From positions 50,506 through 114,505 of the forward strand of contig CAMEJM010000004.1 in the NCBI GenBank assembly GCA_945920215.1: a stretch of 64,000 bases of DNA, in the 5' to 3' direction. Below are positions 53,619 to 62,347 of this stretch, piece after piece. The notes below the pieces were generated by a model. The model saw only the letters and a list, made by a program, of their open reading frames with translations. It searched no databases and was not told where the DNA came from. Source of the stretch: an uncultured bacterium (lineage in GTDB: Bacteria; Bacillota; Clostridia; Oscillospirales; CAG-272). Both the position numbers and the translations under genes were made by a program. Each line of letters starts with the position of its first letter. Positions within the stretch are counted from its first letter, which is position 1.

Positions 53619-53651
53619 ATGCCGGAAGTCTCAAAAGGCTGCCGGCATTCT
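53619..53651 (+). terminator. Possible terminator after the PG-binding cassette
   Basis: ATGCCGG(a)AGTC-TCAAAA-GGCT(g)CCGGCAT followed by TCTTG; the T-run is weak. Confidence 0.45.
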
Positions 53652-53681
53652 TGCATATCGCCGCCCAATGCGGGATATAAT
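53651..53681 (+). promoter_or_regulatory. Possible clpC promoter
   Basis: TATAAT at 53676-53681 with TTGCAT 19 bases upstream (long spacer); 27 bases before the clpC ATG. No CtsR-type repeat seen. Confidence 0.35.
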
Positions 53682-53708
53682 GGTTTAATTCAAATAAGGG
53701 GTCTTTCC

Positions 53709-56129
53709 ATGGCTGATAAGTTTACACTTCGGGCGCAAAACGCCCTTAACTGTTCTTTGCTCGCCGCCAGTGAACTGGGGCACACCTATATCGGCACCGA
53801 GCATTTGCTTCTTGGACTGTCTGCGGAAAAGAAAAGCGCCGCGTCCAAAATTTTGGAAGAACACAATGTGACGACCCGCAGGATCCGCGACGCAATCGCT
53901 CAGTTTGCCGGTACCGGACTGCGCACGTCTCTGACCCCCTCCGACATGACCCCGCGTACCAAACGGATCATCGAAAGCGCCTATCAGTCCGCCGCACAGA
54001 CTCCTGTCGGTTATATCGGCACGGAACATCTTCTGTATGCCATTCTGGAGGAAAAGGACTGCGTGGCAACCAAGCTGCTGGTAACCCTCGGCGTCAACGT
54101 ACAGGATCTGAAAAGCGATATTCTCGCTTCCCTCGGCGGCGGAAAACGCCCGGAGTCAAGAAAAACAATATCCCATATCGGCGAACTGAACAGTCTGAAA
54201 ACCTATGGCAGAAATCTGACGGAAATGGCGGAGCAGGAACGGCTGGATCCGATCATCGGGCGTGAAACCGAAACTGCGCGAGTCATTCAGATTCTGACCA
54301 GAAGAACCAAGAACAACCCTTGCCTGATAGGAGAACCCGGAGTCGGCAAAACCGCGGTCGTGGAAGGCTTGGCACAGAAGATAGCGGCAGGAGACGTGCC
54401 GGATGCCCTGCGCAGAAAGAGCATTATTTCCCTTGACATTGCCGCCATGATTGCCGGTGCAAAATATCGCGGTGAATTTGAAGAACGCTTGAAAAGCGTC
54501 ATGGAAGAGCTTGTCAAATGCCCCGGGGTGATCGTGTTCATCGACGAGATGCACACCATTGTCGGCGCAGGTGCGGCGGAAGGCGCCGTTGATGCTGCAA
54601 ATATTCTGAAGCCCGCTCTTGCGCGCGGAGAAATGCAGCTGATCGGCGCCACCACCATGGAGGAATACCGACGCCATATTGAAAAAGACGCCGCGCTGGA
54701 ACGGCGCTTTCAGCCCGTTACGGTTGGGGAACCAAGCGAAGCGGAAGCCACTGCCATTCTGTTTGGTCTGCGGGAAAAATATGAGGCGCATCATAAACTG
54801 CGCATCACGGACGAAGCCGTCCGTGCAGCAGTTCGTCTTTCGGCACGCTATATCAACGACCGTTATCTGCCGGACAAAGCCATTGATCTGATTGATGAAG
54901 CGGCGTCCAAGGTGCGGCTTCGCGCTTGCACCCCATCGCCTGCTCTGAAAGCGTTGGAGGAACGTATCCGCGAAGTAGAACGCAGCAAGGAAGACGCTAT
55001 TGTCGGGCAGGACTTTGAGCGCGCAGCGGCAATGCGCGATGAAGAACGCGCCCTGCGTGGCAGTTACGCTGCGGAGCAAATCGCCTCCCTGCCGGTTGAC
55101 GGCGATTTGCACGGACTGTGCGTGTCGGAGGACGATGTGGCAGAGGTTGTCACCCAGTGGACAGGAATCCCGGTCAAGCGTTTGACCGAAAGTGAAATGG
55201 AGCGTCTCGGCGGTCTTGCGGAGGCTCTGAAAAAACGTGTGATCGGACAGGAGGAAGCCATCGACTGCGTTGCAAGCGCGATACGGCGAGGGCGGCTCGG
55301 CATAAAGGACCCCCGCCGTCCTGTCGGTTCTTTTCTGTTTCTGGGTCCCACCGGCGTCGGGAAAACAGAATTGTCCAAAGCGCTTTCCGCAGAGCTGTAC
55401 GGACGTGAAAATGCGATGATCCGCCTGAACATGAGCGAATATCAGGAGAGTTTTTCCACCTCAAAAATGATCGGTTCGCCTCCGGGATATGTCGGATATG
55501 ACGAGGGGGGACAACTGACGGAACAGGTACGTCGGAAGCCGTACTCCGTGATTCTGTTTGACGAAATTGAAAAAGCGCATCCCGACGTTTTTAATCTTTT
55601 GCTTCAGATTCTGGACGACGGAACCCTGACAGACGCGCAAGGAAGATGTGTGGACTTCAAAAACACGGTGGTTATCATGACCTCCAATCTGGGCGCAAAA
55701 AGCATGACGGACTATCATCCGCTCGGATTCGGAGGAAGCCCTGACCCCTGCACCGAATACCACGAAATGCAGGCGCGCGTTATGGCAGAAGTCAAGGATG
55801 TACTCAAGCCTGAATTTCTCAATCGTTTGGATGCGATTGTCGTGTTCCGCAAGTTGAAAAGGGATAGCCTGCGCCGCATTGCTTCTCTGTTGCTCTCAGA
55901 CGCCATGAAACGGCTGGAAAGCGCCGGGGTCATGCTGCACGCGGACGATTCTTTGGTGGATTTTCTGACAGAGGTCGGATATGACGAAGCATACGGGGCG
56001 CGTCCCATTCGCCGCGCCGTCACAAAATATGTTGAGGACGAAGTGGCGGCGAGAATGCTGACTGGTGAAATCCGCCCGCACCATAATGTGTATGTCTCTG
56101 TAAAAAACGGAAAAGTCGTATTCAACTGA
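53709..56129 (+). CDS. clpC: ATP-dependent Clp protease ATP-binding subunit ClpC
   Basis: AAA+ unfoldase feeding ClpP. 806 residues from ATG 53709 (AAGGGG 7 bases upstream); the track start at 53472 runs back through the previous gene. Two Clp_N repeats (about 1-140), NBD1 with Walker A GEPGVGKT (about 208-215) and [17 protein letters not shown], a UVR-like middle segment ([16 protein letters not shown]), and NBD2 with [36 protein letters not shown] and the D2-small domain. The UVR/M-domain marks ClpC rather than ClpA/ClpB. The usual ctsR-mcsA-mcsB partners are not next to it. Confidence 0.95.
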   Translation: MADKFTLRAQNALNCSLLAASELGHTYIGTEHLLLGLSAEKKSAASKILEEHNVTTRRIRDAIAQFAGTGLRTSLTPSDMTPRTKRIIESAYQSAAQTPVGYIGTEHLLYAILEEKDCVATKLLVTLGVNVQDLKSDILASLGGGKRPESRKTISHIGELNSLKTYGRNLTEMAEQERLDPIIGRETETARVIQILTRRTKNNPCLIGEPGVGKTAVVEGLAQKIAAGDVPDALRRKSIISLDIAAMIAGAKYRGEFEERLKSVMEELVKCPGVIVFIDEMHTIVGAGAAEGAVDAANILKPALARGEMQLIGATTMEEYRRHIEKDAALERRFQPVTVGEPSEAEATAILFGLREKYEAHHKLRITDEAVRAAVRLSARYINDRYLPDKAIDLIDEAASKVRLRACTPSPALKALEERIREVERSKEDAIVGQDFERAAAMRDEERALRGSYAAEQIASLPVDGDLHGLCVSEDDVAEVVTQWTGIPVKRLTESEMERLGGLAEALKKRVIGQEEAIDCVASAIRRGRLGIKDPRRPVGSFLFLGPTGVGKTELSKALSAELYGRENAMIRLNMSEYQESFSTSKMIGSPPGYVGYDEGGQLTEQVRRKPYSVILFDEIEKAHPDVFNLLLQILDDGTLTDAQGRCVDFKNTVVIMTSNLGAKSMTDYHPLGFGGSPDPCTEYHEMQARVMAEVKDVLKPEFLNRLDAIVVFRKLKRDSLRRIASLLLSDAMKRLESAGVMLHADDSLVDFLTEVGYDEAYGARPIRRAVTKYVEDEVAARMLTGEIRPHHNVYVSVKNGKVVFN

Positions 56130-56196
56130 AAGCCCCGGCAGCGGGATTCGGCATTCCCCCATGACACTCTCCGCACAAAACTCCGTGCAAAAAAGC

Positions 56197-56224
56197 AAAA
56201 GCAGGAGCCAAAACTCCTGCTTTT
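56197..56224. terminator. Bidirectional terminator between clpC and the tRNA pair
   Basis: AAAAGCAGGAG-CCAAAA-CTCCTGCTTTT, with T-runs on both strands (minus: CTTTTGCTTTTTTG). Confidence 0.92.
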
Positions 56225-56248
56225 ATCGTGCGCACACGTTGTTATTAA

Positions 56249-56326
56249 TGGGGAGGGTGATGGGTCTCGAACCCACGACCTTCAGAGCCACAATCTGACG
56301 CGCTAGCCAACTGCGCCACACCCTCC
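56249..56326 (-). tRNA. tRNA-His (GTG)
   Basis: Minus-strand cloverleaf: G-1 plus acceptor GAGGGTG / CACCCTC, D-arm GCGC..GCGC region, anticodon loop TTGTGGC (anticodon GTG), T-arm GTGGG-TTCGAGA-CCCAT. The extra 5' G opposite C73 is the His identity element. CCA is encoded. Confidence 0.95.
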
Positions 56327-56332
56327 ATACGA

Positions 56333-56409
56333 TGGCGTACCTTGGGGGATTCGAACCCTCGACCTACTGCTTAGAAGGCAGTTGCTCTATCCTACTGAGC
56401 TAAAGGTAC
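56333..56409 (-). tRNA. tRNA-Arg (TCT)
   Basis: Minus strand: acceptor GTACCTT / AAGGTAC, D-arm GCTC..GAGC, anticodon loop CTTCTAA (TCT, reads AGA), T-arm GAGGG-TTCGAAT-CCCCC. CCA is encoded. Six bases upstream of tRNA-His, on the same transcript. Confidence 0.95.
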
Positions 56410-56430
56410 ATCAAATCCGCAACGGTACAT

Positions 56431-56459
56431 ATTATAACAGAGCAAAAATGGTTTGTCAA
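56431..56459 (-). promoter_or_regulatory. Consensus promoter of the tRNA-Arg/tRNA-His unit
   Basis: Minus strand TTGACA (56459-56454), 17-base spacer, TATAAT (56436-56431), perfect consensus; start about 15 bases before the tRNA-Arg 5' end. Confidence 0.88.
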
Positions 56460-56461
56460 GT

Positions 56462-56491
56462 GGGCGCCCCTATTTTTATTTGGGGGCGCCC
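56462..56491. repeat. GC-rich inverted repeat downstream of the NfeD-like gene
   Basis: GGGCGCCCC, 11-12-base AT-rich loop (TATTTTTATTT), GGGGCGCCC. It sits between the NfeD-like stop and the tRNA promoter on the minus strand, without a T-run; probably a transcription-ending or RNA-end-protecting hairpin. Confidence 0.6.
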
Positions 56492-56500
56492 GAAAGGGGA

Positions 56501-56857
56501 TTACTCCGACCTTTCCGCTTTGACAATCAGCTTCACGCCTTCAATCGCAACAATGGTGACATACTGCCCGACCTCATAAATATCGTCCGCATAGACGGAG
56601 CGCGCCGCCCATTCCTGCCCTTCTACCTCTACAAGACCTGTTCCGGCGTCGGTATCAACCGACTCGGTAACAGTCCCTGTCAACCCGATCAATTTTTCCG
56701 CGCCATTCTCCGATACGCCCGCAAATTTGGGGCGGCGTAACAGAAGAAAAACGATCAGTGCGAAGCATACGGCAATCAACGCGATACAAGCCACATAAAA
56801 CATGGGCTTTCCGGGAGCAAATACACTGTCCGAACTCAACGCAATCAAACGCAACAT
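56501..56857 (-). CDS. NfeD-like OB-fold membrane protein, short form
   Basis: 118 residues. One membrane segment (about 19-40, MFYVACIALIAVCFALIVFLLL), then the NfeD C-terminal OB-fold domain (about 50-115: EKLIGLTGTVTESVDTDAGTGLVEVEGQEWAARS, ...VGQYVTIVAIEGVKLIVK). It lacks the serine-protease domain of long NfeD proteins, and no stomatin/flotillin gene is adjacent, though members usually work with one. GGAAGGAC precedes ATG 56857. Confidence 0.88.
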   Translation of the reverse strand: MLRLIALSSDSVFAPGKPMFYVACIALIAVCFALIVFLLLRRPKFAGVSENGAEKLIGLTGTVTESVDTDAGTGLVEVEGQEWAARSVYADDIYEVGQYVTIVAIEGVKLIVKAERSE

Positions 56858-57002
56858 TTCGGTGTCCTTCCCAAAAAACTTCTTTGTGCGGGACTATTCT
56901 ACCATAACCCTCTCAAATTGTAAAGAGCAACCGAAAAAATACCTGCGAAATACCTGCGTGAAGTCTTTTTTCCTGTTCTGTGCTTCGGAGGAAAAAATAT
57001 GC

Positions 57003-57031
57003 TTGACAAATAATCATTTATCAGTTAAAAT
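57003..57031 (+). promoter_or_regulatory. Sigma-A promoter of acpP
   Basis: TTGACA (57003-57008), 17-base spacer, TAAAAT (57026-57031); leader of about 62 bases. Confidence 0.75.
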
Positions 57032-57099
57032 AAGTTTGTTTGCGGGTACTCCCCGCAGAATATCGGCACCGCGCTGCGTGTGCCTATTTGGAGGAACAT

Positions 57100-57327
57100 A
57101 TGTTTGAAAAAGTAAAACAGCTGCTGGTCGATGAGCTGAATATCAATCCGAATGATGTCACCTTGGAGTCTGAACTCTCCACCGACCTGGGTATCAATTC
57201 TCTTGAACTTGCGGATGTTGTACTGATGTGTGAGGAAAAGTTCAACATTACAATTGATGACGAAGATCTTCACACTTTCATTACCGTTGGCGATGTTGTG
57301 AATTATCTGGAGCGCGTTGCCGGCTGA
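57100..57327 (+). CDS. acpP: Acyl carrier protein
   Basis: 75 residues from ATG 57100 (GGAGG 5 bases upstream); the track start at 57040 lies in the leader. Acidic four-helix ACP with the phosphopantetheine serine about 34 in DLGINSLELADVV; the usual DSL reads NSL, a conservative change. It stands alone between its own promoter and terminator, away from fab genes, which is less common than a fabF or rnc neighbour but leaves the fatty-acid-synthesis ACP role the most likely one. Confidence 0.93.
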   Translation: MFEKVKQLLVDELNINPNDVTLESELSTDLGINSLELADVVLMCEEKFNITIDDEDLHTFITVGDVVNYLERVAG

Positions 57328-57344
57328 TTGCGGTATTAGAATGA

Positions 57345-57377
57345 AAAACCTCCCGTAAGTTCAACACGGGAGGTTTT
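57345..57377. terminator. Bidirectional terminator after acpP
   Basis: AAAACCTCCCGT / ACGGGAGGTTTT with a 9-base loop. Confidence 0.92.
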
Positions 57378-57388
57378 CATATATCGGT

Positions 57389-57736
57389 TCACAGACAAAC
57401 CATGACATAAGCGTCCAAGCGCTTGCCCCAGTCTCTGTCATTGCTGCGCGCTACAGGGTGCCTGTCAATGAGGTAGCGGGTGGCTTCATCCTCTTCCGTA
57501 TAATCTTCTCCGCAAATAAAGAAGTCTATGCGACCTGAACGCTTGAACCGCCTGAGTGCGGCACGTATCGGCTCTTTCAGTCTGCCGCGGCTTTCCGTAT
57601 CGGCATTGCCGTGCCAGATTTTGATGACCCTGCCGCCTCTCGCACGTACGGACGCAATCACAAATTCCAAATACTTGACCGCCCGTTTGGGTTCCGGGTT
57701 GCCTAGTTCAACATTGACTTGATATAATTCATCCAT
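57389..57736 (-). CDS. Smr-domain-like small protein
   Basis: 115 residues from ATG 57736 (GAGGTG 6 bases upstream; the track start is a GTG three codons earlier). The pattern VNVELGNPEPKRAVKYLEFVIASVRARGGRVIKIWHGNADTESRGRLKEPIRAALRRFKRSGRIDFFI matches an Smr core: long helix, beta-strand ending in HG, then a helix leading to L..I...L. The catalytic HGxG of Smr nucleases is HGNAD here. It could be a nucleic-acid-binding relative; role unknown. Confidence 0.75.
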   Translation of the reverse strand: MDELYQVNVELGNPEPKRAVKYLEFVIASVRARGGRVIKIWHGNADTESRGRLKEPIRAALRRFKRSGRIDFFICGEDYTEEDEATRYLIDRHPVARSNDRDWGKRLDAYVMVCL

Positions 57737-57807
57737 TCGTTTCACCTCACTTTTGCATTATACCTTTTTTCAAATCGCTTGTAAATAGATATGAATGAGG
57801 ATTTGTT

Positions 57808-58971
57808 ATGACGCATTTGCTTTGCCGTCTGTTTATTCGCAACAGCGATCAAACCTCCGACCCCACCGTCCGCGCACGGTACGGACTGCTCAGCAGCATT
57901 GTCGGAATCATTGTCAATCTCCTGCTTTTCGCGGGAAAATTTATCGTCGGCACGGTCTTTCTGTCCGTTGCCATCGTCGCGGACTCCTTTAACAATCTGT
58001 CCGATGCCGGTTCCTCCGTCATTTCTCTCGTCACATTCCGAATCTGCTCCAAGCCTGCCGACCGTGATCATCCGTTCGGTCACGCGCGCATTGAATATGT
58101 GGCGAGCATGATTGTGTCTTTTATCATCATGCTCATCGGCTTTCAGCTCCTGCGCGACTCCGTTGACGCGATTTTGCATCCCTCCGACACACGCATTGAG
58201 CTGCTGACCATTATTCTGCTTTCCGTAGCGATTCTGTCAAAACTATGGCTATTCTTTTTTTATCGCACCATCGGACGCAAAATTGATTCAACGGTTCTGA
58301 AAGCCACTGCCGCCGATTCCTTGAGTGACGTTGCCTCTACCCTTGCCGTACTGATTTGCGCGATTGTCATTCGTCTGACCGAGTGGATTATTCTTGACGG
58401 CATTGTCGGGCTGATTGTGGCGGTCATGATTATGATAGCCGGCGTGCGGATTCTGCGGGAGAATATGAATTCCATTTTGGGAGAAGCGCCTGTCGCCGAA
58501 GTGGTCGACTCAATCAAAGAAGTCGTTTCTCATTACCCTGCCGCCCTCGGTATCCATGATCTGATGGTACACAATTACGGTCCCGGTCATGTGATTGCCT
58601 CCCTTCATGTAGAGGTCGACGGTTCTCAGAACATTTTTGAGTTGCACGACGTCATCGACAACATTGAACGCCAGATTCACGACGCACTTCATATCGACTG
58701 TACCGTACATATGGATCCCATTGTGGTCAATGACCCGATCATTGACCGCTTGCGCGCCGAAGTACTTGACATTGTGCATGAAATTGACCCCTCCATCAAC
58801 ATACACGACTTCCGTTTTGTAGACGGCACCACACACAAAAATCTGATTTTTGACGTAGCGGTTCCCTTTGAAATCAAGATGACGGATACCGAAATTAAGG
58901 ATACCATTGCCGCAAAAGTCAAAGAGAATAATCCCATATACTTCTGCGTTCTGACAATCGACCGCGTATAA
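57808..58971 (+). CDS. Cation diffusion facilitator (CDF) family transporter
   Basis: 387 residues, six membrane segments (about 25-215). Metal site motifs HxxxD-type: SFNNLSDAGSS in the second helix region and AADSLSDVASTLAV in the fifth; DHPFGHARIEYVASM in the loop before helix three. Long C-terminal cytoplasmic domain (about 220-387) with the CDF beta-alpha-beta fold (GIHDLMVHNYGPGHVIASLHVEVDG) plus an extra C-terminal extension (about 300-387) found in a Clostridia/Firmicutes CDF subgroup. Exports Zn2+, Fe2+, Mn2+ or similar in exchange for protons; the metal is not determined. It has its own short unit and terminator. Confidence 0.92.
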   Translation: MTHLLCRLFIRNSDQTSDPTVRARYGLLSSIVGIIVNLLLFAGKFIVGTVFLSVAIVADSFNNLSDAGSSVISLVTFRICSKPADRDHPFGHARIEYVASMIVSFIIMLIGFQLLRDSVDAILHPSDTRIELLTIILLSVAILSKLWLFFFYRTIGRKIDSTVLKATAADSLSDVASTLAVLICAIVIRLTEWIILDGIVGLIVAVMIMIAGVRILRENMNSILGEAPVAEVVDSIKEVVSHYPAALGIHDLMVHNYGPGHVIASLHVEVDGSQNIFELHDVIDNIERQIHDALHIDCTVHMDPIVVNDPIIDRLRAEVLDIVHEIDPSINIHDFRFVDGTTHKNLIFDVAVPFEIKMTDTEIKDTIAAKVKENNPIYFCVLTIDRV

Positions 58972-58997
58972 ACCGTTTCACGTTCCATCCAATACAG

Positions 58998-59028
58998 AAA
59001 AACGCCGCATTCCAAACGCGGCGTTTTT
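58998..59028 (+). terminator. Terminator after the CDF gene
   Basis: AAAAACGCCGC / GCGGCGTTTTT with a 9-base loop. Confidence 0.93.
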
Positions 59029-59091
59029 GCGTGAAAACATGATTCTCGCTCTTCTGCCCGGCTGATACAGATTAGAAAAGCAAGCCGTCTA

Positions 59092-60036
59092 TCAATCAAC
59101 CCGGTTGCGGCGCACTCCCGCCGAAAAGGCGCGGATATTTTCAACAATTTCAGAAAGGCAGCGTTCTCTTGCTTCCCTTGCGCCCCATGCCATGTGTGGG
59201 GTCAGGCATACGTTTTCGCGTCCGAGTATGGCGTGATAGGGGTGTGTGGCGCCGAAAGGTTCGGTCGCATACACATCACAGCCAAACGCAATTCTGTCTT
59301 GTAAAACAGCTTCCGCTACCGCCGCCTCATCCAGAACAGCCCCGCGCGCCTCGTTGACCAACACGCAGCCCTCTTTCATCAGCGCAAGCTCCCGCCGCCC
59401 GATCAAAGCGCGTGTTTGTTCGTTCAGGGGCGTATGCACGCTGATGATGTCGGCGGAGCGGCATACCTCGTCCAGAGTCAGACACTCCACCCCGTTCTTC
59501 GGCGTGCGGGTGTAGGCAATGACATGACAGCCGAGAGCACGCGCCGTTTCCGCAACACGCGCTCCAATCGTTCCGTAACCCACAATTCCCCATATCTTTC
59601 CGGCAGTCTCATGATAAACGGGTTCCAAGCGGTTGAAGCAACGGCTCTCGCTGTAAGCGCCGCTGTCAACGTACGCCGTATAGGCGCGTAAATGCGTATA
59701 CAGATACAGTGCGGTTGCTACCGTTACCTGCGCTACACTGTCGGTGGAATAGCCCGCAACATTTGCGACTGCCACCCCTCGCGCACGGCAATATGCAAGA
59801 TCGATATTGTCATACCCCGTTGCCGCCTCCGCGATAAGAGCCAGCCGCCGCGCCCCCGACAGGTTTTCCGCCCCCAGCTTTGCCTTGTTTGCCACAATGA
59901 CATCCGCATCCGCTATCCGCTCTGCTATCTCTGCGGTTTCTGTGGCGGGATAAGCGATTACCTCCCCCAGCGTTTTCAGGGGTGACAAATCCAAGTCAGC
60001 TCCGAGCGTTGCAGCATCCAGTACTACAATCTTCAT
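59092..60036 (-). CDS. D-2-hydroxyacid dehydrogenase
   Basis: 314 residues of the D-isomer-specific NAD-dependent family (hydroxypyruvate/glycerate reductase-like). N-terminal substrate domain, Rossmann motif GIVGYGTIGARVAETARALG, catalytic Arg in VNEARGAVLDE (the usual N-x-ARG), Glu in CDVYATEPF, and catalytic His in CLTPHMAWGAREAR. Residues SVHTPLNEQTRALI follow the family. GGAGG lies 4 bases before ATG 60036; immediately upstream of that is a terminator hairpin, the same arrangement as at cwlD. Substrate not determined. Confidence 0.92.
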   Translation of the reverse strand: MKIVVLDAATLGADLDLSPLKTLGEVIAYPATETAEIAERIADADVIVANKAKLGAENLSGARRLALIAEAATGYDNIDLAYCRARGVAVANVAGYSTDSVAQVTVATALYLYTHLRAYTAYVDSGAYSESRCFNRLEPVYHETAGKIWGIVGYGTIGARVAETARALGCHVIAYTRTPKNGVECLTLDEVCRSADIISVHTPLNEQTRALIGRRELALMKEGCVLVNEARGAVLDEAAVAEAVLQDRIAFGCDVYATEPFGATHPYHAILGRENVCLTPHMAWGAREARERCLSEIVENIRAFSAGVRRNRVD

Positions 60037-60045
60037 ATAACCTCC

Positions 60046-60080
60046 AAAAAACCTCCCCGCAGTGTCTTTGGGGAGGTTTT
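60046..60080 (-). terminator. Terminator hairpin abutting the hydroxyacid dehydrogenase gene
   Basis: Minus-strand RNA AAAACCUCCCC / GGGGAGGUUUU with an 11-base loop, then UUUUUU, then the GGAGG ribosome site and AUG. It ends the efp transcript or attenuates the next gene; its CCUCC could also pair with the SD. Confidence 0.85.
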
Positions 60081-60094
60081 GTCCATATCACTTT

Positions 60095-60527
60095 TTACTC
60101 GTTGGTATCGTCGCAACCGCTGCAGTCTTCACACACGCCGTCGCACTCACACTCGCAGGAAAACTTTTCGCCGCAATTGGGGCAAGTCAACTCCTCCGGG
60201 TCAATGGAATCGTCGAAACACACGGTTTCGCCGCAGGCAGGACAAGTTGTCTCATAGAAGCTTGCCTGGTCCTCTTCGTAATCGTCGTCCTCGTCCTCAT
60301 CCTCATCGGCATAAAGGTCGTTTTCGACGTCTTCCAAATCGTCGTCAAGCTCCTCCACATAATCGCGGAGATCCTTTGCATCGTCGCGGATGTCTTTGAT
60401 CTCGTCCGCAATGTCGGAGAGCAAATCCAGCATTTTAGTCAGAATCTTGCCCTCAGCGGTGTTTTCATCCAGCTTCAGACCTTCTGCCAGACCTTTGATA
60501 TAAGCAGCTTTTTCGTTGACTGTCATG
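60095..60527 (-). CDS. CD1247-like zinc-ribbon protein
   Basis: 143 residues from ATG 60527 (GGGAG 5 bases upstream); the track start at 60637 lies inside efp. N-terminal helical domain MTVNEKAAYIKGLAEGLKLDENTAEGKILTKMLDLLSDIADEI..DIRDDAKDLRDYVEELDDDLEDVENDLY, resembling the N-terminal domain of C. difficile CD1247, an acidic linker, then Cys pairs CPACG (about 103) and CPNCG (about 121) plus CECECDGVCEDCSGC. Likely a zinc-binding cytoplasmic protein of unknown role. 9 bases after efp. Confidence 0.85.
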
Positions 60528-60536
60528 TTATCTCCC

Positions 60537-61103
60537 TTATGCTCTCTCAAGGTAAGAGCCGCCCTCTCTGGTATCAATGCGGATAACATCGCCCTCATTG
60601 ATAAAGATCGGAACCTTAATGACGGCGCCGGTTTCAAGCGTTGCGTTCTTCTGCACGTTGGTGGCGGTATTGCCCTTCACGCCGGGCTCGCATTCGGTGA
60701 CGGTCAGTTCCACAAACGTGGGAGGATCCACTGCGATGACCTTTCCGTTCCAAGTCGAGATTTTGCACATGGTCTCTTCCTTGACGAAACGGAAGTTCTC
60801 ACCCAGACTGCTCTTGGGCAGCGGAATCTGATCATAGGTTTCCATATCCATGAAATAATACAGGTCGCCGTCATTGTAGACGTACTGCATTTCCTTGCGC
60901 TCAATGAACGCCTGCTCAAACTTGGCAGTAGGGTTGAACGAAGTCTCCGTGACGGATCCGGTGATAATGTTCTTCATCTTGGTGCGGACGAACGCTGCGC
61001 CCTTACCGGGTTTCACGTGCTGGAATTCAACGACCTGTACCAAATTGCCGTCGTAGTCAAAGGTGACGCCGTTTCTGAAATCGCCTGCGGTAATGGTTGC
61101 CAT
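60537..61103 (-). CDS. efp: Elongation factor P
   Basis: Relieves ribosome stalling at polyproline. 188 residues from ATG 61103 (GAGAAGG 5 bases upstream); the track start at 61205 precedes the leader. The three beta-barrel domains show the KOW-like start [15 protein letters not shown], the [11 protein letters not shown] loop (lysine about 32, the modified residue in many bacteria), [24 protein letters not shown], and the C-terminal [11 protein letters not shown]. First gene of a two-gene unit with the CD1247-like protein. Confidence 0.97.
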   Translation of the reverse strand: MATITAGDFRNGVTFDYDGNLVQVVEFQHVKPGKGAAFVRTKMKNIITGSVTETSFNPTAKFEQAFIERKEMQYVYNDGDLYYFMDMETYDQIPLPKSSLGENFRFVKEETMCKISTWNGKVIAVDPPTFVELTVTECEPGVKGNTATNVQKNATLETGAVIKVPIFINEGDVIRIDTREGGSYLERA

Positions 61104-61213
61104 AATAACCTTCTCATCAGCGGTACGTTGATATTGTCGGAAGCAGCCTCCCCGGATGCCCGCTGCACACCCGGCGCCTCCATGGCTCTGTTTCAGCCAT
61201 TGCATACATCTGT

Positions 61214-61242
61214 ATTTTACTACAAAGTAAGCTATAATGCAA
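61214..61242 (-). promoter_or_regulatory. Promoter of efp
   Basis: Minus strand TTGCAT (61242-61237), 17-base spacer, TAAAAT (61219-61214), leader of about 100 bases. Confidence 0.55.
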
Positions 61243-61254
61243 GAGCATTTTCAC

Positions 61255-61287
61255 AAAAATTGTAAGATTGACCATGCTTTTCTTACA
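61255..61287 (-). terminator. Possible terminator after the M24 peptidase
   Basis: Minus strand TGTAAGA / TCTTACA with a 13-base loop, followed by ATTTTTG; the stem begins at the peptidase stop codon. Confidence 0.45.
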
Positions 61288-62347
61288 GTATTTCAATCAG
61301 TTCTTTCGGGCTTGCAGTAAAATCAAAGCAGCCGTTCTCTTGCACCAGTACCATATCCTCGATGCGACAGCCGTATTTGCCCGCTACATAAATGCCGGGC
61401 TCCACGGTCACGACCTGCCCCGCGCGCAGATGTTCGCCCGCCGCCGCGGAAGATAGACGGGGTTTCTCATGAATAAATAGCCCGACTCCGTGTCCCAGAC
61501 TGTGCCCAAAGCATCCCTCATATCCTGCTTTGTCAATCAAAGACCTTGCCGCACCGTCCACAGCGGCACAATCCGCACCGGCGCGCACGGCTGCAATCCC
61601 CGCAAGCTGCGCGTCCAGAACGGTGCGGTACAAACGCTTCATTTCCTCATCTGCTTTCCCGATCGAAACCGTTCTGGTCATATCCGCGCAATAGCCTTTA
61701 TATTTTGCCCCGAAATCCATGGTTAAAAACCCTTTTTTCAGTTTCTGCTGCCGCGGATGTCCATGCGGGAGCGCACTCGCGTCTCCGGATACGGAAATGG
61801 TCTCGAAGGCAAAGCCGTCGGAGCCGTTGCGGCGCATTTCGTATTCCAGCTCCACAGCCACTTCCGCCTCGGTCATATTCGGCGTCAGCTTTCCGAGAAC
61901 GGCGGCGAACGCGGCGTCGGTGATCCGCTGCGCCTCTGCCATCAATTTGATTTCCGCTTCGTCTTTGATCTCGCGCAGATCTACCATTGTGCGTCCGAGA
62001 GGCGCCCATGTCACCTCCGGGAACTTTTCCTCATAGGCGTGATAATCGGCAACGGTCATGCTCTGATCTTCATAGCCCACAGTTTTCACGCCGTCTTGCT
62101 CAAATGCTTCTTTGACAAACGCCGTTCTCAAAGAAGGTGTGACCACCTCAAACGAGGAGTTGGCATTCTTCTCGGCTTCCTCCCGATACCGGAAATCGGT
62201 AATCATATAGGCGCTTTTCTGCGTGACCAGTACAATCCCGTCGGTAAAAGGATACTCCAGCAGATATCTTTGATTCAATTCGTCGGTGATGAACGCAGCG
62301 TCCAATCCAAGTTCTTTCAGCTTGCCGCGCAGTTTACTCAGTCTCAT
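61283..62347 (-). CDS. M24-family Xaa-Pro aminopeptidase
   Basis: 354 residues. N-terminal creatinase-like domain (about 1-125, LRGKLKELGLDAAFITDELNQRYL) and C-terminal pita-bread metallopeptidase with dinuclear-metal ligands: Asp in TMDFGAKYKGYCADMTRT (two), His in GHSLGHGVGLFIHE, Glu in TVEPGIYV and Glu in RIEDMVLV. It removes the residue before proline at peptide N-termini, in the cytoplasm. ATG 62347 overlaps the upstream gene's stop (ATGA). Linked with efp in the genome, as in many Firmicutes, though with separate transcription. Confidence 0.93.
   Translation of the reverse strand: MRLSKLRGKLKELGLDAAFITDELNQRYLLEYPFTDGIVLVTQKSAYMITDFRYREEAEKNANSSFEVVTPSLRTAFVKEAFEQDGVKTVGYEDQSMTVADYHAYEEKFPEVTWAPLGRTMVDLREIKDEAEIKLMAEAQRITDAAFAAVLGKLTPNMTEAEVAVELEYEMRRNGSDGFAFETISVSGDASALPHGHPRQQKLKKGFLTMDFGAKYKGYCADMTRTVSIGKADEEMKRLYRTVLDAQLAGIAAVRAGADCAAVDGAARSLIDKAGYEGCFGHSLGHGVGLFIHEKPRLSSAAAGEHLRAGQVVTVEPGIYVAGKYGCRIEDMVLVQENGCFDFTASPKELIEIL

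Noticed and set aside
53472-53708. N-terminal extension of clpC in the track
   Set aside because: In-frame open sequence overlapping the upstream gene and a candidate promoter; MADKF start with AAGGGG matches the ClpC family.
56401-56429. Repeat GGTACATCAAATCC / GGTACATATT as an attachment site at the tRNA-Arg 5' end
   Set aside because: Only GGTACAT is shared; too short and at the 5' rather than 3' end of the tRNA.
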